Part shown: piece by piece, positions 15,363-21,808 of the stretch
Numbering within the stretch: the stretch's first letter is position 1
How the letters are laid out: each line of letters begins with the position of its first letter
NCBI GenBank assembly: GCA_014871665.1
Contig: WGSL01000012.1
Span: forward strand, 1 to 39,809
DNA length: 39,809 nucleotides
Reading direction: 5' to 3'
DNA from: Collinsella sp.
GTDB taxonomy: Bacteria > Actinomycetota > Coriobacteriia > Coriobacteriales > Coriobacteriaceae
Notes under the pieces: model-generated
The model's database searches: none
What the model was told of the DNA's origin: nothing
The model's input: the letters and a program-made list of their open reading frames with translations, nothing else
Translations under genes and position numbers: made by a program

Positions 15363-15481
15363 AAGTGAGTAGACTTTACGCGACCTGCAGAGCACACCCA
15401 AAACCGCCACCCCTGTGACCTGCGGTTTTACAAAGGAAGATATGCATTGCGCTCGGCCTGCGCCAAAAAGTCTACTCACTT
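15363..15481. repeat. Inverted repeat enclosing an inner hairpin
   Basis: Arms AAGTGAGTAGACTTT (15363-15377) and the perfect complement at 15467-15481 enclose about 90 nt. Inside, AAAACCGC and GCGGTTTT can form a second hairpin. The gene-free stretch 15225-15578 shows only this element and the YitT promoter region. Confidence 0.65.
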
Positions 15482-15578
15482 AGTCCGAATCGAAGCCAAA
15501 CGGATCAAAATCGAAACCAAATTGAGCCAGTCCACCGCAAAAAACGTTTGAACCCGTGCTTCTCGCGGCGGATTGACA

Positions 15579-16208
15579 CTACAAAGCGGCCAAAATGTCG
15601 GTCAGATTATCAATAACGGCATCGGCTCGCGATTGATCGAGGTTGACGCCCTCGTGCGGACGCAGTGCCAGGACGCGGGCGCCGGAACGTTTGCCAGCCT
15701 CGATCCCCAAAGGCGAATCCTCGATAACCAGGCACTCGGCAGGCTCCACCCCCAGCGCCTCCATGGCACGCAGGTAGATCTCGGGGTCGGGCTTAAACGC
15801 ACTGCACTCGTGACCGCTGATGGTGTAGTCCAGCACGTCGGGGATACCGGCAATCTCCACCAGCTCGTCGATCAACTCGCGATAGGACGAGCTCGCGATG
15901 GCACACTTCACGCCGCGCTCGTGCAGTGCGCGCATCACCGGCTCCGTCTGCTCGTTGAGCAGCTCGGCATACGGAACGGGATGGTCCGGGCTATAGACCT
16001 GCTTGTACTCCACGCGCAGACGCTCGCGCAGCTCAACATCGTCGGGCACCAGCGCCTCCCAAATGGCAGGCTCGCTAGACCCCGAAAGATCGGGGATCTC
16101 GTCAAAGTGGAAGCCCTTCTCCTCCATAAACGCCACGCGACGACGGTTGTAGAACCACTCGGTATCGACCAGCACGCCGTCCATATCAAACAGCACTGCC
16201 TTGATCAT
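15579..16208 (-). CDS. HAD-superfamily hydrolase (subfamily IA phosphatase / phosphoglucomutase-like)
   Basis: A 209-residue HAD enzyme. Motif I is 'VLFDMDGVLVDTEW' (nucleophile Asp8 and Asp10), motif II 'IASSS' (about 100), motif III Lys in 'SAFKPDPEIY' and motif IV 'VIEDSPLGIEAGKRSG'. A helical cap (about 15-80) places it with beta-phosphoglucomutase-like or small sugar-phosphate phosphatases. ATG at 16208 is preceded by GGGAGGAG with a 6-nt spacer; the frame is open further upstream through repeat DNA, which is unlikely to be coding. It lies downstream of the PTS-SIS operon on the same strand, past a terminator, and might dephosphorylate a sugar phosphate from that pathway (inference). Confidence 0.9.
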   Translation of the reverse strand: MIKAVLFDMDGVLVDTEWFYNRRRVAFMEEKGFHFDEIPDLSGSSEPAIWEALVPDDVELRERLRVEYKQVYSPDHPVPYAELLNEQTEPVMRALHERGVKCAIASSSYRELIDELVEIAGIPDVLDYTISGHECSAFKPDPEIYLRAMEALGVEPAECLVIEDSPLGIEAGKRSGARVLALRPHEGVNLDQSRADAVIDNLTDILAAL

Positions 16209-16222
16209 ACGCATCTCCTCCC

Positions 16223-16267
16223 ACCTGCCAAAAGGGGTCAGGTTTATTTTGGTAGGTTTTATCTGGG
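16223..16267 (-). repeat. Dispersed hairpin element, copy c
   Basis: On the minus strand CCCAGATAAAACCTACCAAA, a loop with AAACCTGACCC, and CTTTTGGCAGG form the hairpin. The descending arm ends within 8 nt of the HAD gene's ribosome binding site, as copy a does for the cyclo-ligase gene. Confidence 0.7.
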
Positions 16268-16302
16268 GTTTTACGGCGCGACAGACACGCCCTCCCCAGA
16301 GC

Positions 16303-16333
16303 AAAAAGGGGACGGGGCACAAACCCCATCCCC
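16303..16333 (-). terminator. Terminator of the PTS-SIS operon
   Basis: On the minus strand GGGGATGGGG, a 6-nt loop, CCCCGTCCCC and TTTTT form a textbook terminator. The one non-Watson-Crick pair is a U-G wobble only on this strand, which supports the direction. Confidence 0.85.
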
Positions 16334-16367
16334 TCTCAATCAACCCGTAAGGTCTACTTACTTGTGA

Positions 16368-17351
16368 TTAGTAGGAAAGCTTCCACATGTAGCGGCGCAT
16401 GGTCAGCGGGTGCTGACGGGCCTCGGCGATCTGGTTGCCGTACTCGCGCATAACGGCGAGGTGCAGCAGCGGGTTGAAGTAGGTGACGACGCTCGCGGGC
16501 ACGGCGTCAGCCAGGCCGTAGTCCTTGGAGTCGATCAGAGCGACCTTGGCGCCCATGCGCTCAAGGAAGGTGAGGGCGCGGGCGTCCATCGGACGGGTAG
16601 CGCCATCGGACATGAAGAAGACGTAGGGCTTACCCTCGGTGGAAACCTCGAACGGGCCGTGGAAGTACTCGCCGGTGTTGTAGGCGGCGGCGTCGATCCA
16701 CTGCATCTCGGTGAACAGGAAGGCGGCGTGAGAGTAAGCCATCTTCTCGGAGGCACCAGAGGCCATGAAGTAAATCATCTTGTCGTCCTTGAAGTCCTCA
16801 GCGAACTTCTTGGCGAGCTTCTTGCAGGACTGAGCGGCGTTCTCGCAGAGCTCGAAGACGTTGGTGAGGCCGGTGATCATGTCCTCGTAGTGGTCATAAC
16901 CCTCGGTCTGCTGAAGGATCTCGACAGCAAGAGCGATGGCATAGCCAGGCTTCTCGCACTTGGCAGCGAAGTTGGCGTGGAAGCCGTGAACGATGACGTA
17001 GTCAGCGTCGACGGTCAGAGCGGAGCCAGCCTTGTTGGTGAGGGAGACGACCGGGCAGTTGTGCTTCTTGGCGGTCTTGTTGGCCTCGACGGTCTCGGGC
17101 GTGGAGCCACCGAGGGAGCAGGTGATCACGAAGGTGTGCTCGTTGACCCAGGAAGGCGTGTCGTAGTTGAACTCGTTAGCGGTGAAGATCTGAACGTTCA
17201 GCTTGTCCGTGTTGTTGGCCAGGAAGTACTTGGCGGGGTAAAGGTCGGACATGGAAGCACCGCAGCCGACGAAGGCGACGCTGTGGATCTCGTGGTTGGA
17301 CAGGACGTCAGCGACGATCTGCTTAGGGAGGTTAAGGTCGATCTCGTACAT
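16368..17351 (-). CDS. SIS-domain sugar-phosphate deglycase B, with mannose-family PTS
   Basis: A 327-residue two-SIS-domain enzyme of the FrlB/GfrF type. Residues 'VGCGASMSDLYPAKYF' (28-43) and 'CSLGGSTPETVE' (78-89) form the first sugar-phosphate site; 'MASGASEKMAYSHAAF' the second; the active-site block 'NTGEYFHGPFE' carries Glu228 and His231; the C-terminus is MRRYMWKLSY. It should cleave the phosphorylated product delivered by the adjacent PTS. ATG at 17351 is chosen because AAAGGA lies 9 nt upstream; an ATG at 17360 directly abuts that site. It is the last gene of the EIIAB-EIIC-EIID-SIS series, separated from EIID by 199 nt containing two hairpins. Gene order recalls the gfr (glucoselysine/fructoselysine) operon; the exact substrate is inferred. 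Confidence 0.9.
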   Translation of the reverse strand: MYEIDLNLPKQIVADVLSNHEIHSVAFVGCGASMSDLYPAKYFLANNTDKLNVQIFTANEFNYDTPSWVNEHTFVITCSLGGSTPETVEANKTAKKHNCPVVSLTNKAGSALTVDADYVIVHGFHANFAAKCEKPGYAIALAVEILQQTEGYDHYEDMITGLTNVFELCENAAQSCKKLAKKFAEDFKDDKMIYFMASGASEKMAYSHAAFLFTEMQWIDAAAYNTGEYFHGPFEVSTEGKPYVFFMSDGATRPMDARALTFLERMGAKVALIDSKDYGLADAVPASVVTYFNPLLHLAVMREYGNQIAEARQHPLTMRRYMWKLSY

Positions 17352-17442
17352 CTGACACATTCCTTTCGATTTTTGCGGCGCCACATTGCCGGGCGCTCGC
17401 AGGGTTACCGTGGTTTGGACCGAGTCGCCGGCCCGTTGAGGA

Positions 17443-17516
17443 TGCGACAAGGGGACTGTCCCATTGTCGCATTTTGGGGATGGAAGCCTGCCTGGGGTAT
17501 GGGATGCCAGGCAGGC
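17443..17516 (-). promoter_or_regulatory. Two intra-operon hairpins between EIID and SIS deglycase B
   Basis: Hairpin 1 has arms GCCTGCCTGG (17486-17495) and the complement at 17507-17516. Hairpin 2 has TGCGACAA (17443-17450) with TTGTCGCA (17464-17471) and can extend through GGGAC/GTCCC. Neither is followed by a T-run on the minus strand, so RNA processing or 3'-end protection is more likely than termination. Confidence 0.55.
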
Positions 17517-17550
17517 CCCCGGGGGAAAGCGGTTAGGCGCTTAGTCGCGA

Positions 17551-18384
17551 CTAGGCCAGGATGCCGGCCGCGGAGAGGGCGATGCCGCCCACGATGGCGA
17601 TCACGAGAAGCCAACCGGTGTTGACGTTCTTCTTGATGAGCCAGTACATAAGGCCGGTGAGGCCAAGGGAGATCATCTGGGGCATCATGCCGTCCAGGAT
17701 GTCCTGGATAACGACGGTGCCCTCAGCGAACTGCAGCGGGGTGGTAGCGCCGATCAGCGTAGCGATCATGCCGCCCACGGACATAAGACCCACGATGCCG
17801 CAGACATACATGAGCTTCTCCATGAGGTCGCCGCCCTGAAGCTTGCTCAGGTACTCGTGGCCGCCCTGATAGCCCATCTTGGCTGCGAACCAAGTGATCA
17901 GCACAGAGGGGACAATGGAGATGAGCATGGCCAGGATCGGGCCCATGATGGAGCCCTGCTGGGCCAGCTGAACGCCCAGACCAAAGGCGATAACGCGGAT
18001 GGTGCCCTGGAAGAAGGAGTCACCAATGCCGGAAAGCGGGCCCATGAGGGAGGTCTTGACCGCGTTGATCGAATCGGGATCGAAGTTCTCGGGATCCTTG
18101 GCGTACTCCTCCTCCATGGAGGCGGAGAGGCCCAGGATGAAAGCGCTCGTCTGCGGGGTGCAGTTGTAGAACGCCATGTGACGGTGGTAAGCCTCTTTCT
18201 TAGCAGCGAGCTGCTTGGGGTCGGACTCGTCCGGATAGAGGCGATCGAGCGTGGGAACCATGCCGTAGAGGAAGCCCATGTTCATCTGACGCTCGTAGTT
18301 CCAAGAGGCCTGGATGGCCCAGGAGCGCCAGAAGAACTGGCTGACCTTCTTGTTCAGGGACACGTCCTTGGTTGCGGTTGCCAT
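17551..18384 (-). CDS. PTS mannose-family EIID component
   Basis: A 277-residue EIID subunit of the Man family, part of the membrane channel with EIIC. The N-terminal region 'VSQFFWRSWAIQASWNYERQMNMGFLYGMVPTL' (in two parts, about 14-48), 'FYNCTPQTSAFILGLSASMEEE' and 'SLMGPLSGIGDSFFQGT' are highly characteristic. One or two hydrophobic segments and a C-terminal transmembrane helix ('GWLLVIAIVGGIALSAAGI') follow. ATG at 18384 is preceded by GGAGGAA; the frame extends upstream without a better start. It lies 13 nt after EIIC. Together with EIIAB and EIIC it forms a complete transporter that phosphorylates its sugar on entry, usually at C6. Confidence 0.95.
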   Translation of the reverse strand: MATATKDVSLNKKVSQFFWRSWAIQASWNYERQMNMGFLYGMVPTLDRLYPDESDPKQLAAKKEAYHRHMAFYNCTPQTSAFILGLSASMEEEYAKDPENFDPDSINAVKTSLMGPLSGIGDSFFQGTIRVIAFGLGVQLAQQGSIMGPILAMLISIVPSVLITWFAAKMGYQGGHEYLSKLQGGDLMEKLMYVCGIVGLMSVGGMIATLIGATTPLQFAEGTVVIQDILDGMMPQMISLGLTGLMYWLIKKNVNTGWLLVIAIVGGIALSAAGILA

Positions 18385-18397
18385 AGTGTGTTCCTCC

Positions 18398-19192
18398 TTA
18401 GTCTTCGTCGTCTTCGAGCGGATCGTAGTCGGAATCGACACCGGCGGCTGCATGGGAACCGTTGAACTTGAAGCCCATGAAGACGACAGCCAGGCACACA
18501 CCGATCAGAGCGACCGCGATGACGGACAGGTTGAGGTAAGCGGCGAGCAGGAAACCGATGAACAGGAACGGAGTCATACCCTTCTTGATCATCATGGTGA
18601 GCAGCAGGGCCAAGCCGTAGGCGGTCATGATCTTGGTCGAAACGTTAAGACCAGTGGACAGCCACTCGGGAACCATGTTGACGATGGCCTGAACCAGGTC
18701 GGTGCCAACAAAGACGGCGAGGAAGATCGGCAGGAAGTACATGACGGCGTACAGACCGGAGCCGGCGCAGATGTGCATGCGGTAGGCGGTCTTGAACTTT
18801 CCGTTATCGATCGCGCTATCTGCCACATGGGTGAGGGCGGCGATGATGGAACGGAACACGATGCCGAGGAGCTGACCCAGGACGGCGACCGGGATGGCGA
18901 TCGTCATGGCGGTCTCGGCGGAAGCATCGGTCAGGCACGCAAAGGCAGCGGCCACGATGCCGCCCAGGACCATATCGGGCGGAACGGCAGCGCCGACCTG
19001 CACCAGGCCCATGGACACGAGCTCGACGGCGGCACCGACGGCAAGGCCGGTGGGCACATCGCCCAGCAGCAGACCGACGAGCGTAGCGCCAACGAGGGGC
19101 TGCTCGAAGTTAAGACGACCGAGCAGGCGGGAGTCCCACATGCAGAACACGCCGACGAGGCCGACGAGCACCGCACTGATGAACGTATTCAT
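18398..19192 (-). CDS. PTS mannose-family EIIC component
   Basis: A 264-residue polytopic EIIC subunit of the Man (or sorbose) family. Visible family features are 'MWDSRLLGRLNFEQPLVGATLVGLLLGDV' in its parts (about 19-46), 'GAAVELVSMGLVQVGAAVPPD' and several long hydrophobic helices to about residue 240, then an acidic tail 'DYDPLEDDED'. AAAGGAGAAGG lies before ATG 19192. It is flanked by EIIAB upstream (36-nt gap) and EIID downstream (13-nt gap), all on one strand. It forms the sugar-binding channel of the complex; the sequence does not reveal the sugar. Confidence 0.95.
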   Translation of the reverse strand: MNTFISAVLVGLVGVFCMWDSRLLGRLNFEQPLVGATLVGLLLGDVPTGLAVGAAVELVSMGLVQVGAAVPPDMVLGGIVAAAFACLTDASAETAMTIAIPVAVLGQLLGIVFRSIIAALTHVADSAIDNGKFKTAYRMHICAGSGLYAVMYFLPIFLAVFVGTDLVQAIVNMVPEWLSTGLNVSTKIMTAYGLALLLTMMIKKGMTPFLFIGFLLAAYLNLSVIAVALIGVCLAVVFMGFKFNGSHAAAGVDSDYDPLEDDED

Positions 19193-19228
19193 ACCCTTCT
19201 CCTTTCAGTCAGGCAAAAGCCTGGTTGA

Positions 19229-20152
19229 TTACAGCTTGGCGTCGATGTCGACGCTCTGATACGTAGGGGTCTGCTGGACATAGAGCTTGATGCCCATGTC
19301 GAGCAGCTGGTTGACGTCGGCCTTCTGGGCGGCGTCGAGGAAGACGGAGCTGTCCTTGCCGCCGACCTGATCGGCACCGTCGTGGTTGGCGGTGGCGCCC
19401 AGGTTGATGGCGTCGAGCTTGTAGCCCTGGCAGAACTGCAGCATCTCGGCCGTGTTGCCAAAGACGAACATGACGCGCTCGCCGAGGGTGTTGAGCTTGT
19501 CCATCTTGGCGAGGGCACGCTCGACGGTGAAGACGTTCAGGCGCACGCCCTGGGGCTTGGCCAGCTTAAGAGCGCCCTTCTTGATGTCATCGTTGGCGGC
19601 GGCGTTGTCGACGACGATGATGCGCTCGGCCTGAACCTTGGTGGTCCAGGTAAAGACGACCTGGCCGTGCAGCAGACGGTAGTCAAGACGTGCGAGGACG
19701 ATCTTGGCGGGACCGGAGCTGTGACGGGGCGCCTTAGCCTTCTTGGCGGGAGCCGCGGCGGCCTCGACCGGTGCGTTGGGGTTGGTCAGACCGGTGCGGG
19801 CCTCGTTGATGAGGGCCGCGAGCTCGGCGCCCTTGACGGGGACGGGGCTCATAGCGAGCGTGAGCGCCAGCGGGATGTTGAAACCGCTGACAACCGTGAA
19901 CTTCGTGCCGTTCTTGGAAAGCTCGACCATGCTGTTGTTGACCGAGCTGCCGAGCATATCGGTCAGCACATAGACGGTGTCGTCCGCGTTGAACGTGGCG
20001 ATCATGGCGTCCACCTTATTGGTGATGGGCTCCTTGTCGTCACGAGCAAGCGACACGACGTGGACGTTCGACACGTCGCCGAGAACCATCTCGAGCGTGT
20101 CTTTGGCGCCTGCGGCCAGGCCGCCATGAGATGCGAGAATGATCTGATTCAT
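19229..20152 (-). CDS. PTS mannose-family EIIAB fusion
   Basis: A 307-residue cytoplasmic phosphocarrier. EIIA domain (1-125) has the phosphorylated His9 in 'LASHGGLA' and 'VLTDMLGSSVNNS'. An Ala/Pro/Lys-rich linker (about 126-147) joins it to the EIIB domain (148-307), with the phosphorylated His162 in 'LDYRLLHGQVVFTW'. Phosphate passes from HPr to His9, then His162, then the sugar. The fusion is of the ManX type. GGAGG lies before ATG 20152. It is the first gene of the operon; the promoter has a -10 TATAAT overlapped by an operator candidate (20181-20197) and two upstream direct repeats (20223-20257), which suggests repression by GntR regulator B and perhaps an activator. Confidence 0.95.
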   Translation of the reverse strand: MNQIILASHGGLAAGAKDTLEMVLGDVSNVHVVSLARDDKEPITNKVDAMIATFNADDTVYVLTDMLGSSVNNSMVELSKNGTKFTVVSGFNIPLALTLAMSPVPVKGAELAALINEARTGLTNPNAPVEAAAAPAKKAKAPRHSSGPAKIVLARLDYRLLHGQVVFTWTTKVQAERIIVVDNAAANDDIKKGALKLAKPQGVRLNVFTVERALAKMDKLNTLGERVMFVFGNTAEMLQFCQGYKLDAINLGATANHDGADQVGGKDSSVFLDAAQKADVNQLLDMGIKLYVQQTPTYQSVDIDAKL

Positions 20153-20178
20153 CTTGCCTCCTCCTTTTCGTTATGGTC

Positions 20179-20197
20179 ATTATAACGTCTTATACGT
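20179..20197 (-). promoter_or_regulatory. PTS operon -10 element and overlapping operator candidate
   Basis: A consensus TATAAT (minus strand, 20179-20184) lies 27-32 nt before the EIIAB start. TATAACGTCTTATACGT (20181-20197, plus strand) overlaps it; its first ten bases are identical to the site at GntR gene B. A bound repressor would cover the -10 and the spacer. Confidence 0.55.
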
Positions 20198-20222
20198 TGC
20201 TTATATTGCTAATTAGTATAAA

Positions 20223-20257
20223 GACCGTTCGCGGGTGAAAATCGACCGTTGACGGGT
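20223..20257. promoter_or_regulatory. Two GACCGTT..CGGGT direct repeats, 21 bp apart
   Basis: GACCGTTCGCGGGT (20223-20236) and GACCGTTGACGGGT (20244-20257) differ at two bases and are spaced by two helical turns on one DNA face. They lie just upstream of the PTS promoter, as activator sites often do. No regulator can be assigned. Confidence 0.45.
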
Positions 20258-20334
20258 TTAACGTACTTGAAACGTTGGGCTGGGTAGGCCGGCGCTAGCT
20301 GGATAACCCCAGGTCAGACCCTGCGCGCAATCCC

Positions 20335-21417
20335 CTATCGCACGAAGTACCAGGGGCTTTCCTGCACGGTGGGCTCCAGCGCGATGCCGGTGCGTTCCTT
20401 AAACAGATCCATGTCCTGCGATTTCTCCGTCCACCACGCATTGGGCTTAAAGGTCATGCTCTCAATGACATGACCGACAAACACACTGTTGCGCAGCTTG
20501 GAGAAGTCGGTGTTCATAATCAGGATGGACGCGAGCACCAGCACGATGCCCAGGACTTTAATCGCGCCGGCGGGCTCGGCGTAGACACCAATGCCCACCA
20601 GTACGGTGACGACCGTCTCGAATGACATTACGACGGGAACTTTCGACGTCTCGAGCCCCATGGACAGACCCTGCATATATAAGACATAGGCCACGGCTGT
20701 GGGGATGAGTCCAAAACCAAAGAACAGCAGCAGCAGCTGTGGCGACATTGCCGCGGCGACATCTGGCCACGGAGCCGCGATAGCCGCCATAACCGCACCG
20801 CCAAAAACAAGGCCCCAAAACGTGACAGCCAGCGGGTGGACCGTCTTGGTTGCTATCCGGCTAAACACCGCGAGCGACGCGCCACAAAAGCCCGCGATCA
20901 CGCCCGACGTGACGCCCCAAACCGAAAAATGGAAACCGGAAAGGTCGCCATTGGTCACTGCAAGTACACAGCCACCGATATTAAAAGCGATGGCAACGAG
21001 CTTGTTGGGAGTCACATCCTCGCGATAAAGCACGCGGCCGAGCATGACGCCAAACACCGGCGAGGTGTAGAGCAGCACCGAGGCCGTGGACATGCCCACC
21101 TCGCCCATGCACTCGTAATAAAGCGTGTTAGCGGTGGCGAGGCCGATAATGCCAAGAAGCGCACAGGGAACAAGCTCTTTAGGACTTGCCTTGAACAGTG
21201 CCAGGGGACCCGATGCTTTTCCCTCACGATCGCCTCCCTGGCAACCCATGAACGCCAAGACCGGAGCCATTAAGACGGCACCCGACAACAGGCGAAAGGC
21301 CGCCATGCTCTGAGACGAAACACCCATGGCCGAGATGCCGTTTACAAAGATTCCGATGCTGCCCCACATAAGCGCGGCGATCAGCACCAGCACATAGCCC
21401 AGATTGCTTTTCTTCAA
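20335..21417 (-). CDS. DMT-family (EamA) transporter, possible amino-acid exporter
   Basis: A 360-residue membrane protein with ten predicted helices in two EamA repeats, starting 'MKKSNLGYVLVLIAALMWGSIG'-like and ending its membrane part near 'IVLVLASILIMN'. A hydrophilic C-terminal extension of about 55 residues ('WWTEKSQDMDLFKERTG') is longer than usual for this family. The start is taken as TTG at 21417 because GAGGAGG lies 5 nt upstream; an in-frame GTG at 21453 has no binding site and overlaps the operator. EamA proteins often export amino acids or metabolites. It lies between the PTS operon and SIS gene C, and its promoter carries a diverged regulator B operator, so it may export the amino acid freed by deglycation (inference). 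Confidence 0.85.
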   Translation of the reverse strand: MKKSNLGYVLVLIAALMWGSIGIFVNGISAMGVSSQSMAAFRLLSGAVLMAPVLAFMGCQGGDREGKASGPLALFKASPKELVPCALLGIIGLATANTLYYECMGEVGMSTASVLLYTSPVFGVMLGRVLYREDVTPNKLVAIAFNIGGCVLAVTNGDLSGFHFSVWGVTSGVIAGFCGASLAVFSRIATKTVHPLAVTFWGLVFGGAVMAAIAAPWPDVAAAMSPQLLLLFFGFGLIPTAVAYVLYMQGLSMGLETSKVPVVMSFETVVTVLVGIGVYAEPAGAIKVLGIVLVLASILIMNTDFSKLRNSVFVGHVIESMTFKPNAWWTEKSQDMDLFKERTGIALEPTVQESPWYFVR

Positions 21418-21456
21418 CGCAGCCTCCTCGGTATTGTTTCCAATATGTTTCACACT

Positions 21457-21485
21457 ACGTTATAGTCGTTATATACATTTTTCAA
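21457..21485 (-). promoter_or_regulatory. EamA promoter with regulator B operator candidate
   Basis: On the minus strand TTGAAA (21480-21485) and TATAAC (21459-21464) are 15 bp apart. TATAACGACTATAACGT (minus strand, 21457-21473) lies over the -10 and spacer; it matches 13 of 17 positions of the PTS site. It lies 40-56 nt before the TTG start. Confidence 0.45.
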
Positions 21486-21495
21486 GACACAAATC

Positions 21496-21590
21496 GGCGA
21501 GCGGAAAAATCTGCTCGCCCACACACTCATTGGGTAGTCATTGGGGACGCACTTAAATGACTGGTCATTCAAGAACGCCCCCCAACGACT
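21496..21590. repeat. Two palindromic hairpins upstream of the exporter gene
   Basis: First hairpin: GGCGAGC (21496-21502) with GCTCGCC (21513-21519). Second: an interrupted stem 21536-21550 with 21576-21590 (AGTC-TTGGGG-GC), enclosing ATGAC (21557-21561) and GTCAT (21564-21568). The gene-free stretch 21418-21806 holds these, the exporter promoter and structured repeat copy 2. Confidence 0.55.
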
Positions 21591-21624
21591 AGGACTGTCC
21601 CCAACTGCCGGCAGAAAAGGAACA

Positions 21625-21808
21625 TTCCCAACGTCTAAGGCGCCGCTGGTTGAGCATAAGTCAGCGAGCGGGCCGCATTTGAGGCAAGGTGACGTGAAAC
21701 GAAAGGGCGCTGACCTTCTGGTCGCGCCCTTGAAGTTGAACGTCAGATTGCCCAAATGCGGCCCGCGCAGCGTCGAGCCGTTACGCGGTTTGGTAAAACC
21801 GCGTAACT
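21625..21808 (+). repeat. Covarying structured repeat, copy 2
   Basis: The best-preserved partner of copy 1. Main stem 21668-21681 with 21753-21766 (GCGGGCCGCATTTG), a different sequence from copy 1 but fully paired. Inner TGACGT/ACGTCA is kept. The small hairpin is AAGGGCGC with GCGCCCTT (21703-21731), enclosing GACC/GGTC. The last 42 bp (21767-21808) are identical to those of copy 1 (13238-13279). It ends at the stop codon of SIS gene C. Confidence 0.75.

Noticed and set aside
16368..17351. GlmS or a phosphosugar isomerase such as AgaS for the SIS proteins
   Set aside because: No glutaminase domain, and the GEYFHGPFE block with an RRYM C-terminus fits FrlB/GfrF better; isomerase activity cannot be fully excluded.
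20153..20334. Sigma-54 promoter for the PTS operon (LevR type)
   Set aside because: No GG-N10-GC -24/-12 pattern; a TATAAT box and GntR-like operator are present instead and no LevR gene is in the window.
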